This document shows, piece by piece, positions 24,370 through 34,011 of a stretch of 64,000 nt of DNA. The position numbers were made by a program, and so were the translations under genes. Position 1 is the stretch's first letter. The number at the start of each line of letters is the position of its first letter. Origin of the DNA: Streptomyces sp. SID13726 (lineage in GTDB: Bacteria > Actinomycetota > Actinomycetes > Streptomycetales > Streptomycetaceae); NCBI RefSeq assembly GCF_010548375.1, contig NZ_JAAGLY010000004.1:1-64000 (forward strand). The letters run 5' to 3'. The notes beneath the pieces are model-generated. The model had not been told where the DNA came from, ran no database searches, and worked only from the letters and a program-made list of their open reading frames with translations.

Positions 24370-25919
24370 GACGCGCGCTGGTCACCTGCCTGGCCGCCCT
24401 CGGCCTGCTCACCGCCTGCACCGCACAGGGCGAGCCGGGGGCCGACATCCCGACGCCCGGCGTCCCCGGCCCCGCCGAGCCCGGCACCCTCCGCGTGCTC
24501 GCCTCCAGCGAGCTGAGCGACATGGCCCCGGTCCTCGAACAGGTCGAGAAGGACACCGGCGTCAAGGTCGAACTGAACCCCATCGGCACCCTGGACGCCG
24601 TGGAAATGCTGGCGAAGGGGAAGACCGACGGCCGGTACGACGCCCTGTGGCTGTCCTCGAACGACTACCTCCGGCTGCGCCCCGACGCGGCGAGCAAGGT
24701 GGTCTCCGAGACACCCGTCATGTCCAGCCCGGTCGCGATCGGCGTGAAGCCGGCGACCGTCGAGGCGCTCGGCTGGAAGCCCGCCGACGTCACCTGGTCC
24801 CAGGTCGAACAGGCCGTCCAGGACGGCAGGCTGACGTACGGCATGACCGACCCGGCCCGTTCCAACTCCGGCTTCTCCACGCTGGTCTCGGTGGCCTCCG
24901 CGCTCTCCGGCGCCCAGTCGGCGCTCACCGACGCGGACGTCACCAAGGCCACGCCCCGGCTGAAGGAGTTCTTCAAGGGGCAGAAGCTCACCTCGGGTTC
25001 CTCGGGCTGGCTGGCCGCGGCCTACGACCGGCGCGGTGACGTCGACGCGCTGCTCAACTACGAGTCCGTCCTCAAGGGCATCCCGGGCCTGACCGTGATC
25101 CGCCCCCGCGACGGAGTGATCACCGCCGACTACCCGGTCACCTCGCTCAAGTCGACGAGCGCACAGACCCGCGAGGACGTCCGCCGGGTGGCGGAGGACC
25201 TGCGCACCGAGAAGATCCAGCGGCTGATCACCGAGCGCACGCACCGCCGCCCGGTCGTCACCTCGGTCCGGCCGGCCGCCGGCCTCGACACGACCCGGCG
25301 CCGCGAACTCCCCTTCCCCGGCACCCGATCGGTGGCCGACGGCCTGCTCGACTCCTACGAGAACGAACTGCGCCGCCCCTCCCGGACCGTGTACGTCCTG
25401 GACACCTCGGGCTCGATGGACGGCGACCGCCTGAGCCGCCTCAAGACGGCCCTCACCGACCTGACCGGCGACTTCCGCGACCGCGAGGAGGTCACGCTGA
25501 TGCCGTTCGGCTCGGAGGTGAAGGACGTACGCACCCACGTCGTCGACCCGGCGGACCCGCAGACCGGCCTGAAAGCGATCCGCGAGGACACCTCGGCGCT
25601 CTCCGCCGACGGCGACACCGCGATCTACACCTCGCTGGAGAAGGCGTACGACCATCTCGGCACCGACCGCGACACGTTCACCTCGATCGTGCTGATGACG
25701 GACGGTGAGAACACGGCCGGCGCGAAGGCGAAGGACTTCGACGCCTTCTACTCCCGGCTCGGCCGGGACGCCCAGGACATCCCCGTCTTCCCCATCCTCT
25801 TCGGCGACTCCGACCGCTCGGAGCTGGCCCACATCGCCGACCTGACCGGCGGCCGCCTCTTCGACGCCCAGAAGGGCTCACTGGACGGCGCCTTCGAGGA
25901 GATCCGTGGCTATCAGTAA
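24366..25919 (+). CDS. Lipoprotein with solute-binding-like domain and VWA domain
   Basis: This 517-aa protein begins with a lipoprotein signal; the lipobox LLTAC puts the modified Cys at residue 18. Residues about 40-300 are a type 2 binding-protein-like domain and residues about 335-515 a von Willebrand A domain. The metal-ion-dependent adhesion site reads YVLDTSGSMDGDRL, with a later Thr/Asp in VLMTDGENTAGA. It is expected on the outer face of the membrane, where VWA domains bind protein partners. It is coupled by ATGA to telA and overlaps the next gene by 14 bp. The binding-domain/VWA fusion next to TelA suggests an envelope stress or metal/anion sensing complex (inference). Confidence 0.85.
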   Translation: MRRALVTCLAALGLLTACTAQGEPGADIPTPGVPGPAEPGTLRVLASSELSDMAPVLEQVEKDTGVKVELNPIGTLDAVEMLAKGKTDGRYDALWLSSNDYLRLRPDAASKVVSETPVMSSPVAIGVKPATVEALGWKPADVTWSQVEQAVQDGRLTYGMTDPARSNSGFSTLVSVASALSGAQSALTDADVTKATPRLKEFFKGQKLTSGSSGWLAAAYDRRGDVDALLNYESVLKGIPGLTVIRPRDGVITADYPVTSLKSTSAQTREDVRRVAEDLRTEKIQRLITERTHRRPVVTSVRPAAGLDTTRRRELPFPGTRSVADGLLDSYENELRRPSRTVYVLDTSGSMDGDRLSRLKTALTDLTGDFRDREEVTLMPFGSEVKDVRTHVVDPADPQTGLKAIREDTSALSADGDTAIYTSLEKAYDHLGTDRDTFTSIVLMTDGENTAGAKAKDFDAFYSRLGRDAQDIPVFPILFGDSDRSELAHIADLTGGRLFDAQKGSLDGAFEEIRGYQ

Positions 25920-26502
25920 GTACCTCGAGTCCCGGAAGAACATCACGGGCAGCGCGTGCGGCCTGGTCGGCCTGGTGCTCACCTTCACCGGAGTGGCGGG
26001 CCCGTACTGGCCGGTGGTCGTGGCCGGCCTCTACGGCGCCGGCGCCCTGATCGCCCCACCGGAACGCCCCGCCCCACCGGCCTTTCCTGACCCGTCGGCC
26101 CAACTGGACGAGGTCCGCACCGACTTCGAGAAACTACAGACCTACCTCACGGACATCGACCTGTCCGTCACGGCGGCGGCCCGCCTGCGCGAACTCACCG
26201 AACTGCTCTCGGCGTTGCTGGACCGGGGCTGGAGCACGGAGCTGCTGGCGCAGGACCCGGAGGGTGTGCACGCCCTGTCCCGTATCGTCCGCAGAGATCT
26301 ACCGGAGGCAGTGGACAGCTTCGCCCGAACACGCTGGTGGACAAGGATGACCCCGGGCACGGAGTCCCCCGAACTCCACCTGGAACAGCAGCTGAGCCTC
26401 ATGAAGAAGGACGCCGAGCACCTGGCGAAGGGCCTGAGGGACACAGAGGCCAGGCGACAGGAGACCCACACCCGCTACTTGGAGGAACGGTCAGGTCAGT
26501 GA
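25906..26502 (+). CDS. Small two-helix membrane protein of the TelA operon
   Basis: This 198-aa protein has a GTG start with GAGGAG just upstream, inside the end of the VWA gene. Two hydrophobic segments lie at about residues 15-28 and 32-50, followed by Pro-rich residues and a cytoplasmic-looking helical domain with coiled-coil character (LHLEQQLSLMKKDAEHLAKGL). The family resembles proteins annotated only as hypothetical beside telA. It is the last gene of the operon; a terminator candidate follows. Confidence 0.8.
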   Translation: MAISKYLESRKNITGSACGLVGLVLTFTGVAGPYWPVVVAGLYGAGALIAPPERPAPPAFPDPSAQLDEVRTDFEKLQTYLTDIDLSVTAAARLRELTELLSALLDRGWSTELLAQDPEGVHALSRIVRRDLPEAVDSFARTRWWTRMTPGTESPELHLEQQLSLMKKDAEHLAKGLRDTEARRQETHTRYLEERSGQ

Positions 26503-26517
26503 CCCAGGGGCGGCGAA

Positions 26518-26567
26518 GGCCCACCACCCCCTCCCCGTCGGGGCGGACGGGAACAAGGTGGCGGGCC
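26518..26567. terminator. Possible bidirectional terminator between the TelA operon and pckG
   Basis: GGCCCACCACC (26518-26528) pairs with GGTGGCGGGCC (26557-26567) with one mismatch. A second small hairpin, CCCCGTCGGGG, lies in the loop. There is no strong T run. It sits between two convergent genes. Confidence 0.4.
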
Positions 26568-26616
26568 CAGAACCACACACCTCATTGTGCGCGGCCTCGC
26601 CGTAGCGGAACGAACG

Positions 26617-28440
26617 TCACCCCAGCCGCTGCACCAGCGCCCGGTACTCGTCCCACAGCTCCTTCGGCGTGTGCTCCCCAAACGTGTTCAGGTGATCCGG
26701 CACCAGAGCCGCCTCCTCCCGCCAGACCTCCTTGTCCACCGTCAGCAGGAACTCCAGGTCGGAGTCGGCCAGTTCCAGCCCGGCCGTGTCCAGCGCGGCA
26801 GCCGTCGGCAGGACGCCGATCGCCGTCTCCACACCCTCCGCCTTGCCGTCCAGCCGCTCCACGATCCACTTCAGGACGCGGCTGTTCTCACCGAACCCGG
26901 GCCACACGAACTTGCCCGCGTCGTTCTTGCGGAACCAGTTGACGTAGTAGATCTTCGGGAGTTTCGCCTGGTCCTTGCCCTTGGCGACGTCGACCCAGTG
27001 CCCCATGTAGTCGCCCATGTTGTAGTCGCAGAACGGCAGCATGGCGAAGGGGTCGCGGCGCAGCTCACCGACCTTGCCCTCGGCCGCCGCGGTCTTCTCG
27101 CTGGCGACGTTCGCGCCGAGGAAGACGCCGTGGTTCCAGTCGAAGGACTCGGTCACCAGCGGCACCGCCGAGGCGCGGCGCCCGCCGAAGAGGATCGCCG
27201 AGATCGGCACACCGCGCGGGTCCTCCCACTCGGGCGCGATGATCGGGCACTGCGCGGCGGGGGTGGTGAAGCGGGCGTTGGGGTGGGCGGCCGGGACGTC
27301 CGACGACGGCGTCCAGTCGTTGCCCTTCCAGTCGGTGAGGTGGGCCGGGGTCTCCTCCGTCATCCCCTCCCACCAGATGTCGTTGTCGTCGGTCAGCGCC
27401 ACGTTGGTGAAGACGGAGTTGCCCCACAGCGTCTTCATCGCGTTGGCGTTGGTGTGCTCACCGGTGCCGGGCGCGACGCCGAAGAAGCCGGCCTCGGGGT
27501 TGATGGCGTAGAGACGGCCGTCCTCGCCGAACCGCATCCAGGCGATGTCGTCGCCGATGGTCTCGACGGTCCAGCCGGAGATCGTGGGCTCCAGCATGGC
27601 GAGGTTGGTCTTGCCGCAGGCGGAGGGGAACGCGGCGGCGACGTACTTGGACTCGCCCTGCGGCGGGGTGAGCTTGAGGATGAGCATGTGCTCGGCGAGC
27701 CAGCCCTCGTCACGGGCCATCACGGAGGCGATGCGCAGGGCGTAGCACTTCTTGCCGAGCAGGGCGTTGCCGCCGTAGCCGGAGCCGTAGGACCAGATCT
27801 CGCGGTCCTCGGGGAAGTGCGAGATGTACTTGGTGGAGTTGCAGGGCCACGGCACGTCGGCCTCTCCGTCGGCCAGCGGGGCGCCCAGGGTGTGGACGGC
27901 CTTGACGAAGAAGCCCTCGGAGCCGAGCTCGTCCAGGACGGGCTGTCCCATGCGGGTCATCGTGCGCATGGAGACGGCGACGTACGCGGAGTCGGTGATC
28001 TCGACGCCGATCGCGGACAGCGGCGAGCCGAGCGGCCCCATGCAGAACGGCACGACGTACAGGGTGCGGCCGCGCATGGAGCCGCGGAACAGGCCCTTCT
28101 CCCCCGCGAAGATCTCCCGCATCTCCCCCGGGGCCTTCCAGTGGTTCGTCGGTCCCGCGTCCTCCTCCTTCTCGGAGCAGATGAAGGTCCGGTCCTCGAC
28201 GCGCGCGACGTCGGTCGGGTCGGAGGCCGCGTAGTAGGAGTTGGGGCGCTTGATCGGGTCGAGCTTGCGGAACGTGCCCTTCGCGACGAGCTCCTCGCAC
28301 AGGCGCTCGTACTCGGCTTCGGATCCGTCGCACCAGACCACGCTGTCCGGCTGGGTCAGTTCTGCGATCTCGTTCACCCACGAGATCAGTTCCTTGTGCT
28401 GGGTGGGGATGACCAGGGGAGCCGCGATGTCGCGCGCCAC
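26617..28440 (-). CDS. pckG: Phosphoenolpyruvate carboxykinase (GTP)
   Basis: This 607-aa enzyme is the normal length for GTP-dependent PEPCK. It makes phosphoenolpyruvate and CO2 from oxaloacetate with GTP, linking the TCA cycle to gluconeogenesis. I chose the GTG at 28438-28440 ([15 protein letters not shown]), preceded by CTAGGAGCAATC. The GTP/PPi-binding loop [15 protein letters not shown], the substrate region [16 protein letters not shown] and the guanine-binding region [19 protein letters not shown] are all present. It is transcribed alone, divergent from the hemolysin III gene. Confidence 0.96.
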   Translation of the reverse strand: MARDIAAPLVIPTQHKELISWVNEIAELTQPDSVVWCDGSEAEYERLCEELVAKGTFRKLDPIKRPNSYYAASDPTDVARVEDRTFICSEKEEDAGPTNHWKAPGEMREIFAGEKGLFRGSMRGRTLYVVPFCMGPLGSPLSAIGVEITDSAYVAVSMRTMTRMGQPVLDELGSEGFFVKAVHTLGAPLADGEADVPWPCNSTKYISHFPEDREIWSYGSGYGGNALLGKKCYALRIASVMARDEGWLAEHMLILKLTPPQGESKYVAAAFPSACGKTNLAMLEPTISGWTVETIGDDIAWMRFGEDGRLYAINPEAGFFGVAPGTGEHTNANAMKTLWGNSVFTNVALTDDNDIWWEGMTEETPAHLTDWKGNDWTPSSDVPAAHPNARFTTPAAQCPIIAPEWEDPRGVPISAILFGGRRASAVPLVTESFDWNHGVFLGANVASEKTAAAEGKVGELRRDPFAMLPFCDYNMGDYMGHWVDVAKGKDQAKLPKIYYVNWFRKNDAGKFVWPGFGENSRVLKWIVERLDGKAEGVETAIGVLPTAAALDTAGLELADSDLEFLLTVDKEVWREEAALVPDHLNTFGEHTPKELWDEYRALVQRLG

Positions 28441-28768
28441 GATTGCTCCTAGATGAGGGATTTTTTGTTGGAGGCCCCGTGGGGGCTGCGACCCGGATGC
28501 TTCTCGGTGGTGACCTTGGCGCTCATCCGGTGCCGACCGCACTCATTTGATCATCCGACCGTAGCGCCCATCTGTCCAGAGGGCATCACAGGTGAGCGGA
28601 GTGAGGATCGCCACGCTCTCTTTGTGCACAGCGCGTTTATTTGCGTGCACGTAGAGTTCGGCTGACCGACTCTTTACTGGTCAACTCCCGTGAGATGATG
28701 GCCACTCTTGGCCGTTCCTCATCCCGCACTCACGCGTAACTTACGGTTCCGTAGGTACGATGCCGGGC
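28441..28768. promoter_or_regulatory. Divergent regulatory region of pckG and the hemolysin III gene
   Basis: This 328-bp region has no gene. It is more AT-rich than its surroundings. A hairpin GCCCC-CAC-GGGGC lies in the pckG leader, without a T run on that strand, so it is not an attenuator. Near 28623-28652 are related GTGCAC and GCGTGCAC motifs. The hemolysin-proximal end carries the palindrome at 28739-28756. Confidence 0.5.
28739..28756 (+). promoter_or_regulatory. 18-bp near-perfect palindrome at the hemolysin III promoter
   Basis: ACTTACGGTTCCGTAGGT has 8-bp arms with a single mismatch around a 2-bp centre, a layout common for TetR-family operators of actinobacteria. TAGGTA (28752-28757) inside it could be the -10 hexamer, 11 bp before the ATG at 28769. 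Confidence 0.5.
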
Positions 28769-29482
28769 ATGACGCCGCCCGCCCACGACGCCGAAGCGCC
28801 CTCTCTGCCGCACCAGATCAAGCAGCACGCCCAGCAGCTCGCGGAGCCGATCAAGCCCAAGCTGCGCGGCTGGCTGCATCTCGGTATGTTTCCGGCCGTC
28901 CTCGTCTCAGGGCTGGTCCTCACCGCCCTCGCCGACTCCACCAGAGGCCGTATCGCCTGCGGGATCTTCGCCCTGACGGCCTGTCTGCTCTTCGGTGTCA
29001 GCGCGCTGTACCACCGGGGCAACTGGAGCCCGCGCATGGACGGCGTCCTGCGACGGCTGGATCACGCCAACATCTTCCTGATCATCGCGGGCACCTACAC
29101 CCCGCTGACGATGCTGCTCCTGCCGGGCGCCAAGGGGCAGTGGCTGCTGTGGGGCATCTGGGGCGCCGCGCTGGCCGGCATCATCTTCCGGGTCTTCTGG
29201 GTCGGGGCCCCGCGCTGGCTCTACACCCCGTGCTACATCGCGATGGGCTGGGCGGCCGTCTTCTTCCTTCCGGACTTCATGCGCACGGGCGGCATCGCGG
29301 TCCTGGTCCTGGTCATCGTCGGCGGCCTGCTCTACAGCGCGGGCGGGGTGATCTACGGCATCAAGCGGCCGAACCCGTCACCGCGCTACTTCGGCTTCCA
29401 CGAGGTCTTCCACTCGTTCACCCTCGCCGCGTTCGTCGTCCACTACGTCGGCATCTCGCTGGTGGCGTACCAGCACGCGTAA
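28769..29482 (+). CDS. Hemolysin III / PAQR-family integral membrane protein
   Basis: This 237-aa protein (an ATG 9 bp upstream is also possible) has seven predicted membrane helices. The family's conserved residues are present: SALYHRGNW, DHANIFLIIAGTYTP, and the late histidines GFHEVFHSFTLAAFVVHY that form the probable zinc site in PAQR proteins. The family's role in bacteria is unsettled; a membrane-lipid or ceramidase-like activity is suspected. No Shine-Dalgarno is seen and a -10-like hexamer lies 11 bp upstream, so the mRNA may be nearly leaderless. A strong terminator follows. Confidence 0.9.
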   Translation: MTPPAHDAEAPSLPHQIKQHAQQLAEPIKPKLRGWLHLGMFPAVLVSGLVLTALADSTRGRIACGIFALTACLLFGVSALYHRGNWSPRMDGVLRRLDHANIFLIIAGTYTPLTMLLLPGAKGQWLLWGIWGAALAGIIFRVFWVGAPRWLYTPCYIAMGWAAVFFLPDFMRTGGIAVLVLVIVGGLLYSAGGVIYGIKRPNPSPRYFGFHEVFHSFTLAAFVVHYVGISLVAYQHA

Positions 29483-29501
29483 CCCCTCCCCGGACTCTTC
29501 C

Positions 29502-29532
29502 AGGGCCACGGCACCGAGCCGTGGCCCTTTTT
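29502..29532 (+). terminator. Rho-independent terminator after the hemolysin III gene
   Basis: AGGGCCACGGC (29502-29512), a 5-base loop, and GCCGTGGCCCT (29518-29528) form a perfect 11-bp stem followed by TTTT. Confidence 0.93.
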
Positions 29533-29547
29533 GCATGCCTCCTTGGA

Positions 29548-29580
29548 TTGACACTCTCTACCTTTTGAGAGCTACTCTCA
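29548..29580 (+). promoter_or_regulatory. Promoter and operator of the MFS-TetR operon, probably giving a leaderless mRNA
   Basis: TTGACA (29548-29553) is a consensus -35. TACTCT (29573-29578) is a plausible -10 ending 6 bp before the ATG at 29585, which lacks a ribosome-binding site. TGAGAGCTACTCTCA (29566-29580) is a perfect palindrome (6-bp arms, 3-bp centre) covering the -10, and a further CTCTC lies at 29554-29558. The obvious ligand is the TetR protein encoded by the second gene. Confidence 0.65.
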
Positions 29581-29584
29581 TTTC

Positions 29585-31129
29585 ATGGACACTCTCACTC
29601 CAGATCCCCGCCGCTGGTGGGCCCTCGGAGCCCTCGTCGCGAGCATGCTGACGCTGGGCTTCGACCTGACGATCCTCAATGTGGCGCTGCCGACGATGGC
29701 CGCCGACCTCGACGCCGGCACCGGCGCACAGCAGTGGATGGCGGACGCCTACGTCGTCGTCTTCGCGGCCCTGATGCTCCCGGCGGGCCTGCTCGGCGAC
29801 CGCTTCGGGCGGCGCCGGATGCTGATCACCGGCCTCGTGATCTTCCTGGCCGGCTCCCTGGTCGGCGCCCTCGCCGGCGACGTGAACGCGGTGATCGCCG
29901 CCCGCGCGGCGATGGGCGTCGGCGGCGCCCTCGTCACCCCGCTCGCGCTCTCCGTGCTGCCCACGCTCTTCGCCCCCGACGAGCGCACCAAGGCCGTCGG
30001 CATCGTCTCCGCCGCCTCCGCGCTCGGCCTGCCGCTCGGCCCGATCATCGGCGGCTGGCTGCTGAACCACTTCTGGTGGGGCTCGGTCTTCCTGGTCAAC
30101 GTCCCGATGGCCGCGATCGGCATCGCCGCCTGCGTCTTCCTCCTCCCGGAGACCCGCGACCCCGCCTCGCCCCGGGTCGACGCCCTCTCCACCGCGCTCA
30201 CCGTGACCGGCCTCGGCGCCCTGGTCTACGCGATCATCGAGGCACCCACCCGCGGCTGGGGCGACCCCCTGGTCCTGGGCATGCTGGCCGCGTCCCTCGC
30301 CCTGATCGCCGCTCTGGTGGTGCGTGAACGCCGGGTGCGGCGCCCCATGCTCGACATGACCCTGCTCGCCCACCGCGGCTTCCTGTTCAACACCGTCGCC
30401 GCGACCCTGGTGAACTTCATCCTCTCCGGCCTGCTCTTCGTGCTGCCGCCCTTCCTCCAGGCGGTCCTCGGCCACGACGCCCTCGGCACCGGCGTCCGCC
30501 TGCTGCCGATGATGGGCGGACTGCTCGTCGCCTCCCGCCTCGCCCCGAAGGTCGTCGCCCGCTTCGGCGCCCGCGCCACGGTGAGCGCCGGCCTGGTGGT
30601 GCTGGCCTTCGCCGGGCTCCTGGGCAGCCGTACGACCATGGACTCCGGCTATGGATTCGTCGCGCTGTGGCTCTCCCTCACCGGCTTCGGCTTCGGCCTC
30701 TCGCTCATCCCCGCCATGAACGGCGGCCTCAGCGCCCTGCCCCGCGACCGCGCGGGCAGCGGCTCCGGCCTGCTGATGACCATGCGTCAGGTCGGCGGCG
30801 CGATCGGCATCGCCCTGCTCGGCAGCCTGCTCTCCAGTACCTTCCGGGACCGCCTCGACGTCACCGGGCTGCCCGCCAGGGCCGCCGACACCGCCGGGGA
30901 GTCCGTGGTCGCCGCTCACCTGGTCGCCGAGCGCACCGGCTCGGCCGATCTGCTGGCCTCGGCGAACAGCGCGTACGTCCACGGCATGGGCGTGGTCCTG
31001 CTGGTCTGCGGGATCGCGGCCCTGGTCGCCGCACTGCTCGCCGCGGCCTTCCTGCCGTCCACACCGCGCCCCGCCGAGACCTCCACAGCCCCGGACATGG
31101 CTGCCGAGGAGGCCGATGCCCGACAATGA
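29585..31129 (+). CDS. MFS multidrug exporter, DHA2 (14-helix, EmrB/QacA) family
   Basis: This 514-aa membrane protein is the length of 14-helix drug:proton antiporters. Family motifs include LDLTILNVALPTM-like (FDLTILNVALPTM), the loop 2-3 motif GDRFGRRRM and motif C-like ASALGLPLGPIIGGWL. It should export a toxic or antibiotic compound. Its stop overlaps the ATG of a TetR gene (31126-31129), and its promoter carries a palindrome, so it is almost certainly drug-inducible through that repressor. The exported compound cannot be deduced. Confidence 0.92.
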   Translation: MDTLTPDPRRWWALGALVASMLTLGFDLTILNVALPTMAADLDAGTGAQQWMADAYVVVFAALMLPAGLLGDRFGRRRMLITGLVIFLAGSLVGALAGDVNAVIAARAAMGVGGALVTPLALSVLPTLFAPDERTKAVGIVSAASALGLPLGPIIGGWLLNHFWWGSVFLVNVPMAAIGIAACVFLLPETRDPASPRVDALSTALTVTGLGALVYAIIEAPTRGWGDPLVLGMLAASLALIAALVVRERRVRRPMLDMTLLAHRGFLFNTVAATLVNFILSGLLFVLPPFLQAVLGHDALGTGVRLLPMMGGLLVASRLAPKVVARFGARATVSAGLVVLAFAGLLGSRTTMDSGYGFVALWLSLTGFGFGLSLIPAMNGGLSALPRDRAGSGSGLLMTMRQVGGAIGIALLGSLLSSTFRDRLDVTGLPARAADTAGESVVAAHLVAERTGSADLLASANSAYVHGMGVVLLVCGIAALVAALLAAAFLPSTPRPAETSTAPDMAAEEADARQ

Positions 31130-31764
31130 CTCCCATGACACCGGCACGCTCCTTCCCTCTCTCCGACAGCCCCCAACTGGGACTTCGCGAGCGGAAGAAG
31201 ATCAAGACCCGTATCGCGATCCGCGACGCGACGTACGCCCTCATCAAGGAACAGGGCTACGACGCCACCACGGTCGAGCAGATCGCCGAGCGTGCCGAGG
31301 TGTCGCCGTCCACGGTCTTCCGCTACTTCCCCACCAAGGAGGACATCGTCCTCACCGACGAGTACGACCCGATCCTGGTGGCGGAACTGCGCGACCGGCC
31401 GGTGGGCGAACCCTGGATGGAGTCGCTGCGGTACGTGATGCGCAAGGCCATCGAGGTCGGGCTCGCGGAGGACGGGGAGGCCACCCGGCTCCGCTCCCAC
31501 CTCATGGTCCAGGTCCCGGCCGTGCGCTCCCGGATGCTGGAGAGCATGTCGGTCACCGGCCGGATGCTCGCCGAGGCCGTCGCCGAGCGCACCGGCCGGC
31601 CCGAGGACGACCTGGAGGTCCGGGTCTACACGAAGTGCTTGATCGGCGGCCTCGCGGAGATCTCCCTGTACTGGGCCGAGAACGACTTCCAGGACGACCT
31701 CTCCGACCTCCTCGACCGCGCGCTCACGGTCATCGAGCACGGTCTGCCCATCAAGAAGGGCTGA
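31126..31764 (+). CDS. TetR-family repressor of the MFS exporter
   Basis: This 212-aa protein starts MTPMTPARSF (a second ATG nine bases on is possible). The helix-turn-helix occupies about residues 20-66 (ALIKEQGYDATTVEQIAERAEVSPSTVFRYFPTKEDI, split here only for description) and a ligand domain follows. ATGA overlap with the exporter gene makes it the second cistron of the operon. It probably binds the TGAGAG-CTA-CTCTCA palindrome in the operon promoter and is released by the exported drug. Confidence 0.92.
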   Translation: MTPMTPARSFPLSDSPQLGLRERKKIKTRIAIRDATYALIKEQGYDATTVEQIAERAEVSPSTVFRYFPTKEDIVLTDEYDPILVAELRDRPVGEPWMESLRYVMRKAIEVGLAEDGEATRLRSHLMVQVPAVRSRMLESMSVTGRMLAEAVAERTGRPEDDLEVRVYTKCLIGGLAEISLYWAENDFQDDLSDLLDRALTVIEHGLPIKKG

Positions 31765-31816
31765 GGCCGGCGCACCGAGGCCGGGGAGCTCAAGGGGCCC
31801 TCAAGGAGGCCACCGC

Positions 31817-33847
<2,031 letters not shown>

Positions 33848-34011
33848 GGGGTCCATCCTGCCGCAGTACCCCGCCGATCAGGCGCCAGGCGCCCCACGAC
33901 CCTGGTTCACCGGCCCTCCACGACGACGTTCCGACCGCGCCCCCTCGCCCCGATGCCCCGTCACCCGCACACTTGACCAAGAAAGCCGTTGCCGCCGGAG
34001 GGGGAAGTGAC

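Noticed and set aside
28441..28500. Transcription attenuator or riboswitch in the pckG leader
   Set aside because: A GCCCC/GGGGC hairpin is present, but the A/T run lies as A residues on the transcribed strand, so no terminator forms, and no known riboswitch core was recognised.
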